Source: Pseudomonas benzenivorans
Lineage (GTDB): Bacteria > Pseudomonadota > Gammaproteobacteria > Pseudomonadales > Pseudomonadaceae
NCBI RefSeq assembly: GCF_900100495.1
Contig: NZ_FNCT01000021.1
Span: 1 to 64,000, forward strand
DNA: 64,000 nucleotides
Direction of reading: 5' to 3'
Shown here: piece by piece, positions 44,470 to 53,626 of the stretch
How the letters are laid out: each line of letters begins with the position of its first letter
How positions within the stretch are numbered: position 1 is the stretch's first letter
Notes under the pieces: generated by a model
Databases searched by the model: none
The model's input: the letters and a program-made list of their open reading frames with translations, nothing else
What the model was told of the DNA's origin: nothing
Made by a program: the position numbers and the translations under genes

Positions 44470-44868
44470 GGGGCAGTTTCCGGCAGGTTAACGGGCATGC
44501 CGCGAGAGGCACCCCGAACGATGAAAGCCTTCGCGGCATGCCCGCCTCCCTCATCCGGCGCAAGGAGGTCGTCGCTGCGCGACTTTCACGCTAATGACGG
44601 GAACAGAGCAAGGGGCTTGCCAAGCCGGCGCAGCGCCGAACGGGGCGGCCTGCACCGGGTGGGTGGCAGGAGTGGGGGCGTTGCTCGGGCTCTATTTGGT
44701 GCGCATCCGTTCGCATTGCACTTGTTTGGTGCAGCTTGCTCGCTGCGGCGTTGCGCGTCGCGCCCGGTCGAAATCCGCCGACCGCCCGCGTATGCTTGGC
44801 GGCCCCTCAAGCACGGCGTCTCCAGGGTATTCAGGGAGGCGTTGGACGGTTCTGGAGCGTGTCGATCT
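44470..44868. other. 399-bp divergent gap between ureE and the AEC permease
   Basis: Holds an inverted repeat of GGGCATGCCGCGA type (about 44495-44545) and no supported gene. It must contain the divergent promoters, but no clear -35/-10 or sigma-54 match was found. Confidence 0.5.
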
Positions 44869-45765
44869 ATGCTGGTTGTTCAGGCGATTCTGCCGATCTT
44901 CGGGTTGATTGTGCTGGGCTACCTGCTCGGCTGGCGCCAGTGGCTCAGCGGCGAGTCGGCGGCGGGGCTGGCCAACATCACCTTCAAGCTGTTCATGCCG
45001 ACCCTGCTGTTCGCCGGCATCGCCAAGGCGCCCCTGGCCGACGGCCTGTCGCCGCTGCTGCTGCTGGCCTACTACCTGCCGGTGCTGCTGGTGTTCGGCC
45101 TGGTCAACCTGGTCGCCCATAGGCGGCGGGGTGCCCCGACGCCGTTGGGCCTGGCCGCGGCCTTCTCCAACAACGTGCTGGTCGGCATTCCGCTGGTGAC
45201 CAGCCTGATGGGGCCGGCGGGGCTGGTCTACGTATTCGCCATCCTGGTGTTCCACAGCCTCACGCTGTTTTCCCTGCACAGCGTCTATGCCGCCCTGGGC
45301 GGCCAGGAGCGGGTCGATGGGCGGGCGCTGCTGAAGAACCTGGCCAACCCGATGATCATCGGCCTGCTGCTCGGCGCGCTGCTCAACTTGTCCGGGCTGC
45401 TCGTGCCGCAGCCGCTGTGGCGCATGGTCGAGTGGTTGGCCCAGGCGGCCTTGCCCTGCGCGCTGATCGTGCTGGGCGTCAGCCTGTCGCGCTATCGGCT
45501 GCGGCCCAGTCGCGGCGTGCTGGGCCTGGCGATGGCCAAGCTGCTGCTGTTTCCGGCCCTGGTCTGGTGGCTGAGCGGCCTGTTGCCGGGGCTCGGCGAG
45601 GCGGCGCGCAGTGTGCTGGTGCTGCTCGCCGCCTGCCCGAGCGGGGTCAATGTGCTGGCCTTCGCCAAGACCCCGGAAGACACTCGCAGCGTCAGCTCGG
45701 CAGTGTTCCTCTCCACCCTGCTGGCGGCGCTGACGCTGCCGCTGTGGATGTTGCTGGTGATCTGA
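44869..45765 (+). CDS. AEC (auxin efflux carrier) family transporter
   Basis: 298 aa from ATG at 44869 (MLVVQAILPIFGLIVLGYLL). About ten hydrophobic helices arranged as two five-helix halves; typical AEC features are GLANITFKLFMPTLLFAGIA in the first half, AAAFSNNVLVGIPLVTSLMG, and ACPSGVNVLAFAKTPEDTRS in the second. Bacterial members move dicarboxylates such as malate or malonate, or other organic anions; substrate not predictable. Upstream longer readings in the same frame have no ribosome site and were rejected. Confidence 0.9.
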   Translation: MLVVQAILPIFGLIVLGYLLGWRQWLSGESAAGLANITFKLFMPTLLFAGIAKAPLADGLSPLLLLAYYLPVLLVFGLVNLVAHRRRGAPTPLGLAAAFSNNVLVGIPLVTSLMGPAGLVYVFAILVFHSLTLFSLHSVYAALGGQERVDGRALLKNLANPMIIGLLLGALLNLSGLLVPQPLWRMVEWLAQAALPCALIVLGVSLSRYRLRPSRGVLGLAMAKLLLFPALVWWLSGLLPGLGEAARSVLVLLAACPSGVNVLAFAKTPEDTRSVSSAVFLSTLLAALTLPLWMLLVI

Positions 45766-46047
45766 CTAGCCGGCGCGGCGCTGCTCCAGCAGGCGCTCGG
45801 CGCCACCTTCGGCGATGCGCAGGCGTTGCTGGCCCGGGGTGCGCTGCGAGCCATTCTCGGCCATCCGCAAGCGCTGTTGCAGGGTGCGCTCGGCGCCGCT
45901 TTCAGCGACGTGGCGGTCCTGCGGCAGGACTTCTGGCTGGCTGTCCTTCACTTCGCCGAGCAGAGGCATCGGGTTGCTGCTCGGCAGCGCGAAGGCGTTG
46001 CTGGCGAACAGGCCCAGCAGCAGGCTGAGAGCGAGAGTGCGTTTCAT
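45766..46047 (-). CDS. Small exported protein with RhAExGxERxLxQR repeats
   Basis: 93 aa from ATG at 46045-46047, with GGAGGAG upstream. Signal peptide MKRTLALSLLLGLFASNAFA (clear Ala-x-Ala end). The mature part has three degenerate repeats: VAESGAERTLQQRLR, MAENGSQRTPGQQRLR and IAEGGAERLLEQR. No cysteines. No family is recognised. It resembles in style, though not in exact sequence, the secreted repeat protein at 36730. Convergent with the AEC gene, whose stop lies immediately next to its own. Confidence 0.75.
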   Translation of the reverse strand: MKRTLALSLLLGLFASNAFALPSSNPMPLLGEVKDSQPEVLPQDRHVAESGAERTLQQRLRMAENGSQRTPGQQRLRIAEGGAERLLEQRRAG

Positions 46048-46283
46048 GATTGGCTCCTCCAGATGGGAATCAATGGCTACGGGAGGCAATACTAGGGACT
46101 TGGCGGCGAATAAGAAGTCGAGTGCCTCGATAGTGTCCATCGATCCCCTTGATGGTCGCAGGGTTGTGTTGAGATCGGCGTAGTTAGCCGATTTTTTCCT
46201 GTCTTTTGCCACATATTCCGTACTTGTCGGCAGTTCCGCCGAGCGTGCTGCTCCGCCCGTTTTTCGCACAGGGAAGCTCCGTC

Positions 46284-47204
46284 ATGTCGAACTCAAGCGC
46301 GCCGCGTTACCCCTTGGTCCTGGTGCCGGGCCTGCTCGGCTTCATCCGCCTGCTCGGTTATCCCTACTGGTTCGGCATAGTCGCGGCGCTGCGCCGACAG
46401 GGCGCCAAGGTCTTCCCGGTGCTGGTGTCCGCGGTGCATTCCAGCGAGGTGCGCGGCGAGCAGTTGCTCGAACGGATCGCCCAGGTGTTGCGTGAAACCG
46501 GCGCGGACAAGGTGCACCTGATCGGCCACAGTCAGGGCGCGCTAAGCGCCCGCTATGCCGCGGCGCTGAAACCCGAGTGGGTGGCCTCGGTGACCTCGGT
46601 GGCCGGGCCCAACCACGGCTCCGAGCTGGCCGACTTTCTCCAGCGTCTGGCGCCCCAGGGCAGCCTGCGCGAGCGGCTGCTGGCGCTGCTGATGCGCTGG
46701 GTGGCGCGCTGCATGGCCTGGCTGGAGACCGGCTATCGTGGCCCGCGTCTGCCCATCGACGTGGCCGCCGCGCAGCAGTCGCTGACCACCGCCGGTGTCG
46801 CCGCCTTCAACGCGCGCTACCCGCAAGGCCTGCCCACGACCTGGGGCGGCGAGGGCGCGGAGGAGGTCGATGGCGTGCGCTACTACTCCTGGTCCGGCAC
46901 CCTGCAACCTGGCATCACCGATCGCGGCGGCAACCGCCTGGACGGGCCGAATCTGTTCTGTCGCCTGTTCGCCCGCAGCTTCCGCCGCGAGGCCGGGCAC
47001 TGCGACGGCATGGTCGGGCGCTACAGCTCGCACCTGGGCAAGGTGATCGGCGACGACTTCCCGCTGGACCACTTCGACATCGTCAACCAGAGCTTCGGCC
47101 TGGTCGGCAAGGGCGCCGATCCGGTGGGCCTGTTCGTCGCGCACGCCCGGCGCCTGCGCGAGGCCGAGGATGCTGTTGCTGGACGCAGGCCGGCCTGCCG
47201 ATGA
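46284..47204 (+). CDS. Family I triacylglycerol lipase / alpha-beta hydrolase
   Basis: 306 aa from ATG at 46284. Lipase features: oxyanion region YPLVLVPGLLGFIRLLGYPY, nucleophile Ser in LIGHSQGALSARYAA (near residue 83), Asp in CDGMVGRYSSHLGKV and His in DHFDIVNQSFGLVG, as in Pseudomonas LipA/LipC. Unlike those it has no visible signal peptide and no lif foldase gene next to it, so it may be cytoplasmic or exported otherwise. A GTAGGGTGCGC repeat follows 16 bp after the stop. Confidence 0.88.
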   Translation: MSNSSAPRYPLVLVPGLLGFIRLLGYPYWFGIVAALRRQGAKVFPVLVSAVHSSEVRGEQLLERIAQVLRETGADKVHLIGHSQGALSARYAAALKPEWVASVTSVAGPNHGSELADFLQRLAPQGSLRERLLALLMRWVARCMAWLETGYRGPRLPIDVAAAQQSLTTAGVAAFNARYPQGLPTTWGGEGAEEVDGVRYYSWSGTLQPGITDRGGNRLDGPNLFCRLFARSFRREAGHCDGMVGRYSSHLGKVIGDDFPLDHFDIVNQSFGLVGKGADPVGLFVAHARRLREAEDAVAGRRPACR

Positions 47205-47220
47205 GGCCGGCGCGTGGCTG

Positions 47221-47295
47221 GGTAGGGTGCGCCGTGCGCACCGCTGGCAAGGGGCGCTTGGTGCGCACGGCCTGGGCGGCCCCGCGCACCCTACC
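47221..47295. repeat. GTAGGGTGCGC palindromic repeat after the lipase
   Basis: Inverted ends GGTAGGGTGCGCCGTGCGCA and the complement of GCGCACCCTACC, with an internal GGTGCGCACGGC copy. Related units are at 58411-58490 and 63239-63313. Confidence 0.75.
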
Positions 47296-47415
47296 GGCGC
47301 AGTCGCCCCCAGCATCTGGCGGCGAAAGGCCCGTTCCGCCGCGGGTACAGGCCAGTTGGCATTATGCAATCTTCGACTAGTCTGACCAGATAACGACTAA
47401 TTCGCCGAGATTTGC

Positions 47416-47922
47416 ATGCCTAGGGCCATACGGGTGTTCGTAAGGGCGGTGGACGCGCTGAACCGGGTCATCGGCCGCTTCGCCATGTACCTGATCTTCG
47501 CCATGCTCGGCGTGTTGCTGTATTCCTCGATCAGCAAGACCTTCGCCGATCCGGCGCTCTGGACCCTGGAAACCGCGCAGTTCCTGATGGTCACCTATTT
47601 CCTCCTCGGCGGTGGCTATTCCATGCAGCTCGATGCCCATGTGCGCATGGACCTGCTGTACAGCCACTGGCAGCCGCGGACCCAGGCGATCATGGATGCC
47701 CTGACCGTGGGCTTCCTGATCTTCTACCTGGCGCTGCTCCTCTACGGCGGCATTTCCTCGACCCAGTACGCCCTGGAATACGGGGAAACCAGCTATTCCT
47801 CCTGGTCGCCGCGGATGGCGCCGATCAAGATCATCATGACCATCGGTGTGGCGCTGATGCTGCTGCAGGCGATCGCGACCTTCTTCAAGGACCTCGCTGC
47901 GGCACGCGGGGAGCAGCTGTAA
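47416..47922 (+). CDS. TRAP transporter small permease (DctQ type)
   Basis: 168 aa starting MPRAIRVFVRAVDALNRVIG. Four membrane helices, with the second bearing WTLETAQFLMVTYFLLGGGY and the following DAHVRMDLLYSHWQPRTQAI loop typical of DctQ. It pairs with the large DctM subunit, whose start shares one base with its stop (TAATG). First gene of the TRAP operon; a palindromic repeat lies upstream and no clear promoter was found. Confidence 0.93.
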   Translation: MPRAIRVFVRAVDALNRVIGRFAMYLIFAMLGVLLYSSISKTFADPALWTLETAQFLMVTYFLLGGGYSMQLDAHVRMDLLYSHWQPRTQAIMDALTVGFLIFYLALLLYGGISSTQYALEYGETSYSSWSPRMAPIKIIMTIGVALMLLQAIATFFKDLAAARGEQL

Positions 47923-49247
47923 TGAGCTACGAGTTCATCGCGCTGCTGATGTTCTCCTCGATGATGGTATTGCTGCTCACCGGCAAGCGGGTGTTCGGCG
48001 CCATCGGTTTCGTCGCGGTGCTCGCCGCCTTGCTGCTGTGGGGCGACGGCGGTGCGGAAGTGGCGTTCAACGCGGCCATGAAGCTGATGAAGTGGTATCC
48101 GCTGCTGACCCTGCCGATGTTCGTCTACATGGGCTACATGCTCTCCGAGTCGGGGATCGCCGAAGACCTCTACCGGATGTTCCACGTCTGGATGGGTCCG
48201 CTGCACGGCGGCCTGGCGATCGGCACCATCGGCCTGATGGTGGTGATCTCGGCGATGAACGGGTTGAGCGTGGCCGGCATGGCGATCGGCGCCAGCATCG
48301 CCCTGCCCGAGCTGCTGCGCCGCGGCTACGACAAGATCATGGTCACCGGGGTGATCCAGGCCGGCAGCTCGCTGGGCATCCTGATTCCACCGAGCGTGGT
48401 GCTGGTGCTGTACGGCATGATCGCCCGCCAGCCGGTGGGGCAGCTGTGGCTGGCCGGGGTGTTTCCCGGGTTGATGATGGCCGGCCTGTTCGTCCTCTAC
48501 ATCGCCATCCGCTGCCGCCTGCGGCCCGAGCTCGGGCCGGCGCTGCCGGAGGAGGAACGCCGGCAGATCAGCCGGGGCGAGAAGCTGCGCCTGCTCCAGG
48601 CCGGCCTGGTGCCGCTGTTCATCTTCCTCTCCATGACCGGCCTGTTCCTGCTGGGCTTCACCAGCCTGGTCGAGAGCTCGGCGGTGGGCGCCGCCGCCGC
48701 CACCCTGGCCGCCCTGGCCAAGCGCCGGCTGACCGCCAAGGTGATGGAAGAAACCCTGCGCAAGACCCTGGGCATCAGTTGCATGTTCATGTGGATCATC
48801 CTCGCCGCCCTGTGCTTCGGTGCGGTGTTCGACGGGCTGGGCGCGGTACGCGCGATCGAGACCTTCTTCGTCGACCGCCTGGGCCTGGGGCCCTGGCAGA
48901 TCCTGATCCTGATGCAGCTGTCGTTCATCCTCATGGGCACCTTTCTCGACGACACCGCCATGCTGGTGATCGTCGCGCCGCTCTACGTGCCGCTGGTCGG
49001 CGCCCTGGGCTTCGACCTGATCTGGTACGGCGTGCTCTACACCATCACCTGCCAGATGGCCTACATGACCCCGCCGTTCGGCTACAACCTGTTCCTCATG
49101 CGTGCCATGGCGCCGCCGGAGGTGAGCCTGCGGGACATCTATGCCTCGGTCACCCCCTTCGTGCTGATCATGGCCCTGGCCCTGGCGCTGGTGATGATTT
49201 ACCCGCAGATCGCCCTGTGGCTGCCGCAGTGGCACTACGCGCGCTGA
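47922..49247 (+). CDS. TRAP transporter large permease (DctM type)
   Basis: 441 aa, about twelve membrane segments. DctM motifs include PLLTLPMFVYMGYMLSESGI, MNGLSVAGMAIGASIALPEL and LGILIPPSVVLVLYGMIARQ, then LMGTFLDDTAMLVIVAPLYV and TCQMAYMTPPFGYNLFLMRA. It forms the sodium-driven transport channel for a substrate captured by the periplasmic protein encoded 169 bp downstream. Confidence 0.95.
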   Translation: MSYEFIALLMFSSMMVLLLTGKRVFGAIGFVAVLAALLLWGDGGAEVAFNAAMKLMKWYPLLTLPMFVYMGYMLSESGIAEDLYRMFHVWMGPLHGGLAIGTIGLMVVISAMNGLSVAGMAIGASIALPELLRRGYDKIMVTGVIQAGSSLGILIPPSVVLVLYGMIARQPVGQLWLAGVFPGLMMAGLFVLYIAIRCRLRPELGPALPEEERRQISRGEKLRLLQAGLVPLFIFLSMTGLFLLGFTSLVESSAVGAAAATLAALAKRRLTAKVMEETLRKTLGISCMFMWIILAALCFGAVFDGLGAVRAIETFFVDRLGLGPWQILILMQLSFILMGTFLDDTAMLVIVAPLYVPLVGALGFDLIWYGVLYTITCQMAYMTPPFGYNLFLMRAMAPPEVSLRDIYASVTPFVLIMALALALVMIYPQIALWLPQWHYAR

Positions 49248-49416
49248 CCCCAAGAATTCAGGAAAGGCAGTAAGAAACCGTTGGATCGTTGAGACAGGCA
49301 TGCCCCCTATGAGGACCCCTTTGCCCACCTGAACACGCTGCACCGACCTTGCCGGGTCGCAGTGGTGCTATGCGGCTGTATGACATCTGGATCGACACCT
49401 AATTGGAGATAACAGC

Positions 49417-50469
49417 ATGAGTACGAGACGCAACTTCCTCAAGACTGCCGCGGTCACCACCGGCGCGGTGGGCGCCACCGCCCTGGGCTCGGCGCACATC
49501 TACGCCGAGGAGCCGAAGAAGATCACCTGGCGGCTGCAGACCTACGCCGGCCCGGCGCTCGGCGAGCACGTGATCAAGCCGTCCATCGATGCCTTCAACC
49601 AGGCGGCCAAGGGCGAGATGGAGATCCAGCTCTACTACGCCGACCAGCTGGTGCCCACCGGCGAGCTGTTCCGCGCCATGCAGCGCGGCACCATCGACGC
49701 GGTGCAGAGCGACGACGATTCGATCGCCGCGCCGGTGGACGTCTCGGTGTTCGGCGGCTACTTCCCCTTCGCCACCCGCTACAGCCTGGACGTGCCCGTG
49801 CTGTTCCACCGCTACGGCCTGAAGGAGATCTGGGAGGAGGCCTACGGCGAGGTCAAGGGCGTCACCTGGCTCGGTGCCGGCGCCTGGGACCCCTGCCATT
49901 TCGCCACGGTCGAGCCGATCAACAGCCTGGCCGACCTCAAGGGCAAGCGCATCTTCACCTTCCCCACCGCCGGCAAGTTCCTGTCGCGTTTCGGCGTGAT
50001 CCCGGTGACCCTGCCCTGGGAGGACGTCGAGGTGGCGGTGCAGACCGGCGAACTGGACGGCATCACCTGGTCGGGCATCACCGAGGACTACACCGTCGGC
50101 TGGGCCAACGTCACCAAGTACTTCCTCACCAACAACATCTCCGGCGCCTGGATCGGTTCCTATTTCGCCAACTCGGACAAGTGGGCCGCGGTGCCCGAGC
50201 ACCTCAAGACCCTGTTCAAGCTGTGCATGGACAGCTCCCACTACTACCGCCAGTACTGGTACTGGGGCGGCGAGGCGCAGTTGCGGGTCGAGGGCGGCAA
50301 GCTGCAGCTGACCACCATTCCCGATGCCGAATGGCAGACGGTGGAGGCCGAAGCGCAGAAGTTCTGGGACGAGATCGCCAAGACCAGCCCGCGCTGCGCC
50401 AAGGTCGTCGAGATCTTCAAGAAGTACAACGCGCTGATGGTCAAGGCCGGCCCGCCCTACCGCTACTGA
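49417..50469 (+). CDS. TRAP transporter substrate-binding protein (DctP type), Tat-exported
   Basis: 350 aa. The N-terminus MSTRRNFLKTAAVTTGAVGA is a twin-arginine signal (STRRNFLK), so it is likely exported folded. The mature part is a DctP fold: WRLQTYAGPALGEHVIKPSI, MQRGTIDAVQSDDDS, then SLADLKGKRIFTFPTAGKFL and ELDGITWSGITEDYTVGWAN. The conserved Arg of carboxylate-binding TRAP proteins cannot be placed with certainty. It is aromatic-rich near the C-terminus (HYYRQYWYWGGEAQL). With the downstream enzymes, an amine- or amino-alcohol-containing ligand is plausible. Confidence 0.92.
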   Translation: MSTRRNFLKTAAVTTGAVGATALGSAHIYAEEPKKITWRLQTYAGPALGEHVIKPSIDAFNQAAKGEMEIQLYYADQLVPTGELFRAMQRGTIDAVQSDDDSIAAPVDVSVFGGYFPFATRYSLDVPVLFHRYGLKEIWEEAYGEVKGVTWLGAGAWDPCHFATVEPINSLADLKGKRIFTFPTAGKFLSRFGVIPVTLPWEDVEVAVQTGELDGITWSGITEDYTVGWANVTKYFLTNNISGAWIGSYFANSDKWAAVPEHLKTLFKLCMDSSHYYRQYWYWGGEAQLRVEGGKLQLTTIPDAEWQTVEAEAQKFWDEIAKTSPRCAKVVEIFKKYNALMVKAGPPYRY

Positions 50470-50708
50470 TGCCAGGCCCGGGCCGCGGCGGCCGAGCCGC
50501 GGCTCCGGGCGTGGTGCGCGGCCACTGCCGGGCCGCTGGGTCGGTTCCGCCGAGGCTGGTCGGGCGCAGGCCAGCAAGGCCCGCGCCGGCTGGTGCAAGG
50601 CGTGCCTGCGCCACGCCCCGGCCCCGTAGGAGCGGCGGGGACGCCCAGTTCCATGGCCGCGAATCGCAGGCAACAACTCAGAACCAGAATAAAAAGACAG
50701 GGGTGCAT

Positions 50709-52082
50709 ATGCTCAATCCGCGGGATGTAAAGACCATCGGCGATGCCAAGCGCATCGTCGAAGAACGCGGCCTCAGCCACGTCAAGGTCGGGGTCTTCGA
50801 CAACGACGGGGTGATGCGCGGCAAGTACCTGAGCCGCAGCAAATTCTTCTCCGCCCTCGACAGCGGCTTCGCCTTCTGCGACGTGGTGCTGGGCTGGGAC
50901 GTCAAGGACCAGCTCTACGACAACGCCAGCTACACCGGCTGGCACACCGGCTACCCGGACGCGCCGGTGCGCGTGCTGCCGCACACCTGCCGGGATATAC
51001 CGTTCGAGGGCGGCATGCTGCTGTTCATCTGCGAGTTCGCCGAGGGCGCCGAGAAGGTCTGCCCGCGCGCCACCCTGCGGCGGGTGCTCGAACGCTGCCA
51101 GGCGCTGGGCTTCGACGCCTATGCCGCGCTGGAATACGAGTTCTTCATGTTCGACGAAACCCCGGAGTCGGCGCGCGAGAAGGGCTTCCGTAATCTCAAG
51201 CCCTTCACCCCGGACTGGTTCGGCTACTCGACCATCCGCAACTCGGTGCATGCCGAGCTGTACCACGAGATCCTCCAGCTGGCCGAGCAGATGGACTTCC
51301 CCATCGAAGGCCTGCACACCGAGACCGGTCCCGGCGTCATCGAAGCCGCCATCGCCTACGACCACGCCGAAGCCGCGGCGGACAAGGGCGCGCTGTTCAA
51401 GACCTTCATGAAGGTGCTGGCCCAGCGCAACGGCCTGATGGCCACCTTCATGGCCAAGTGGTCGGGCAAGTACCCGGGGCAGAGCGGGCACATCCACGTC
51501 TCCCTGCGCGACCGCGCCAGCGGCAAGTCGGCCTTCTACGACCCCAGCCAGGCGCACAACATGAGCCAGGTCCAGCGCCAGTTCATCGCCGGCCAGCAGC
51601 GCCTGATGCCCGAGTTCCTGTGCATGGTGGCGCCAACCCTGAACAGCTACCGGCGCCTGATTCCCGGCTTCTGGGCGCCGACCGACGCCACCTGGGGCGT
51701 GGAGAACCGTACCGCGGCGCTGCGCGTGATCCCCGGCAGCGACAAGTCGCAGCGCCAGGAGTATCGCCTCGGCGCGGCGGACGGCAATCCCTACCTGACC
51801 CTCGCCGTAGCCATCGGCTCCGGCCTGTACGGGGTGATGCAGCAGTGGCAGCCGACCGAGCCGGTGTCCGGCAACGCCTACGCCATGAAGCACCCCGAGG
51901 AGCTGGCCCTGCCGCGCACCCTGTGGGATGCGGCGCAGCGCCTGAAGGCCTCCCAGGCGGCGCGCGAGCTGTTCGGCGATCCGTTCGTCGAGCATTTCGC
52001 CGCCAGCCGCGAATGGGAGGAACGTGAATACCGGCGGCACGTCAGCGACTGGGAGCTGGATCGCTACTTCGAGATCATCTGA
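50709..52082 (+). CDS. Glutamine-synthetase-like gamma-glutamyl ligase
   Basis: 457 aa from ATG at 50709 (MLNPRDVKTIGDAKRIVEER). The short GS beta-grasp start (HVKVGVFDNDGVMRGKYLSR) is that of PuuA/GlnA-like proteins rather than true GlnA. Catalytic motifs are intact: metal-binding ALEYEFFMFDE, HTETGPGVIEAAIAYDHAEA, SGHIHVSLRD, and ENRTAALRVIP with EYRLGAADGNPYL. Such enzymes ligate glutamate to an amine using ATP. It lies between a TRAP transporter and aldehyde and alcohol dehydrogenases, suggesting glutamylation of an imported amine or amino alcohol. Confidence 0.9.
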   Translation: MLNPRDVKTIGDAKRIVEERGLSHVKVGVFDNDGVMRGKYLSRSKFFSALDSGFAFCDVVLGWDVKDQLYDNASYTGWHTGYPDAPVRVLPHTCRDIPFEGGMLLFICEFAEGAEKVCPRATLRRVLERCQALGFDAYAALEYEFFMFDETPESAREKGFRNLKPFTPDWFGYSTIRNSVHAELYHEILQLAEQMDFPIEGLHTETGPGVIEAAIAYDHAEAAADKGALFKTFMKVLAQRNGLMATFMAKWSGKYPGQSGHIHVSLRDRASGKSAFYDPSQAHNMSQVQRQFIAGQQRLMPEFLCMVAPTLNSYRRLIPGFWAPTDATWGVENRTAALRVIPGSDKSQRQEYRLGAADGNPYLTLAVAIGSGLYGVMQQWQPTEPVSGNAYAMKHPEELALPRTLWDAAQRLKASQAARELFGDPFVEHFAASREWEEREYRRHVSDWELDRYFEII

Positions 52083-52091
52083 ATGTCTTCC

Positions 52092-52209
52092 CCTCACCCT
52101 AACCCTCTCCCAGGGGGAGAGGGGACTGGCTCGGTGTGGCGGCGGAGTACGAAGTCAAGGCCGGGCAGCGTCAACCCCCTCTCCCTCCGGGAGAGGGCTG
52201 GGGTGAGGG
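52092..52209. repeat. CCCTCACCCTAACCCTCTCCC-type inverted repeat
   Basis: Left arm CCCTCACCCTAACCCTCTCC and right arm GGAGAGGGCTGGGGTGAGGG lie between the ligase and aldehyde dehydrogenase genes, with inner CAGGGGGAGAGGGG and CTCCCTCCGGGAG stems. It is a dispersed Pseudomonas-type repeat and could act as a partial terminator within the cluster. Confidence 0.7.
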
Positions 52210-52230
52210 CTGGATCCCACGGAGCACGCA

Positions 52231-53619
52231 ATGAACAAACTGCAATGCATATCCCCCATCGACGGCTCGCTGTATGTCGAGCGCGAGCTGGCTTCGGCCG
52301 GTGAGATCCAGGCGGCCCTGGCCAAGGCCGAGCTGGCGCAGCAGCGCTGGCGGCAGACCCCGGTGGCCGAGCGCGTGGCCATCGGCCGCCGGGCCATCGC
52401 CGCCTTCGCCGCCAAGGAAGCGCAATTGGCCGAAGAACTCTGCTGGATGATGGGCCGGCCGATCCGCTACGCCGCCGGCGAGATCCGCGGCTTCGTCGAG
52501 CGCGCCAGCTACATGGCCGATATTGCCGAGAGCGCCCTGGCCGACATCCAGTTGCCGGACAAGCCCGGCTTCACCCGCTTCATCCGCCGCGAGCCGCTCG
52601 GCGTGGCCCTGGTCATTGCGCCCTGGAACTACCCCTACCTGACCGCGGTGAACGCCGTGGTGCCGGCGCTGCTGGCCGGCAACGCGGTGCTGCTCAAGCA
52701 TTCGGCGCAGACCCCGCTGTGCGCCGAACGGATGGTCGCGGCCTTCGCCGAGGCCGGCCTGCCCGACGGCGTGTTCCAGTACCTGCACCTGAGCCACGCC
52801 GATACCGAGCGGCTGATCAAGGCGCCGGCGATCCAGCACGTGTCCTTCACCGGCTCGGTGGCGGGCGGCACCATGGTCGAGCACGCGGCGGCGGGGCGCT
52901 TCATCAGCGTCGGCCTGGAGCTGGGCGGCAAGGACCCGGCCTACGTGCGCGCCGACGCCGACCTGGCCCATGCGGTGGCCACCGCCATCGACGGCGCCTT
53001 CTTCAACTCCGGGCAATCCTGCTGCGGTATCGAGCGCATCTATGTGCACCAGTCGCTGTTCGAGGCCTTCGTCGAACAGGCGGTGGCGCTGGTCAAGCAA
53101 TACCAACTCGGCCGCTCCGACGACCCGGAGACCACCCTCGGCCCGCTGGTGCGCGCCGAAGCGGCGGATTTCGTCCGCGAGCAGATCGCCGAGGCGGTGG
53201 CCCAGGGCGCCACCGCGCATATCGACCCGGACAACTTCGCCCTCGACCAACCCGGCAGCGCCTACCTGGCGCCGCAGGTGCTGACCGGCGTGCACCACGG
53301 CATGCGGGTGATGACCGAGGAGTCCTTCGGCCCGGTGGTTGGCATCCAGAAGGTCGCGGACGACGAGGAGGCGCTGGCGCTGATGAACGACAGCGAGTTC
53401 GGCCTCACCGCCGCCATCTTCAGCCGCGACGAAGCCGCTGCCCTGGCCCTGGCCGAGCGGGTCGAGGCCGGCACCGTGTTCCTCAACCGCTGCGACTACC
53501 TCGACCCGGCCCTGGCCTGGAGCGGGGTGAAGCACTCCGGACGCGGCTGCAGCCTGTCGAGCCTCGGCTACGAGCACCTGACCCGGCCGAAATCCTTCCA
53601 TCTGAAAACCAAGTTGTGA
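52231..53619 (+). CDS. NAD(P)-dependent aldehyde dehydrogenase
   Basis: 462 aa starting MNKLQCISPIDGSLYVEREL, with a GGAG ribosome site. Motifs: VIAPWNYPYLTAVNAVVPAL (cofactor site), FTGSVAGGTMVEHAA, catalytic Glu in LELGGKDPAYV and catalytic Cys in FFNSGQSCCGIERIYV. The length fits the semialdehyde-dehydrogenase-like group. It would oxidise the aldehyde made by the adjacent alcohol dehydrogenase, probably a glutamylated amino aldehyde, to the acid. Confidence 0.93.
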   Translation: MNKLQCISPIDGSLYVERELASAGEIQAALAKAELAQQRWRQTPVAERVAIGRRAIAAFAAKEAQLAEELCWMMGRPIRYAAGEIRGFVERASYMADIAESALADIQLPDKPGFTRFIRREPLGVALVIAPWNYPYLTAVNAVVPALLAGNAVLLKHSAQTPLCAERMVAAFAEAGLPDGVFQYLHLSHADTERLIKAPAIQHVSFTGSVAGGTMVEHAAAGRFISVGLELGGKDPAYVRADADLAHAVATAIDGAFFNSGQSCCGIERIYVHQSLFEAFVEQAVALVKQYQLGRSDDPETTLGPLVRAEAADFVREQIAEAVAQGATAHIDPDNFALDQPGSAYLAPQVLTGVHHGMRVMTEESFGPVVGIQKVADDEEALALMNDSEFGLTAAIFSRDEAAALALAERVEAGTVFLNRCDYLDPALAWSGVKHSGRGCSLSSLGYEHLTRPKSFHLKTKL

Positions 53620-53626
53620 GGCCGCC

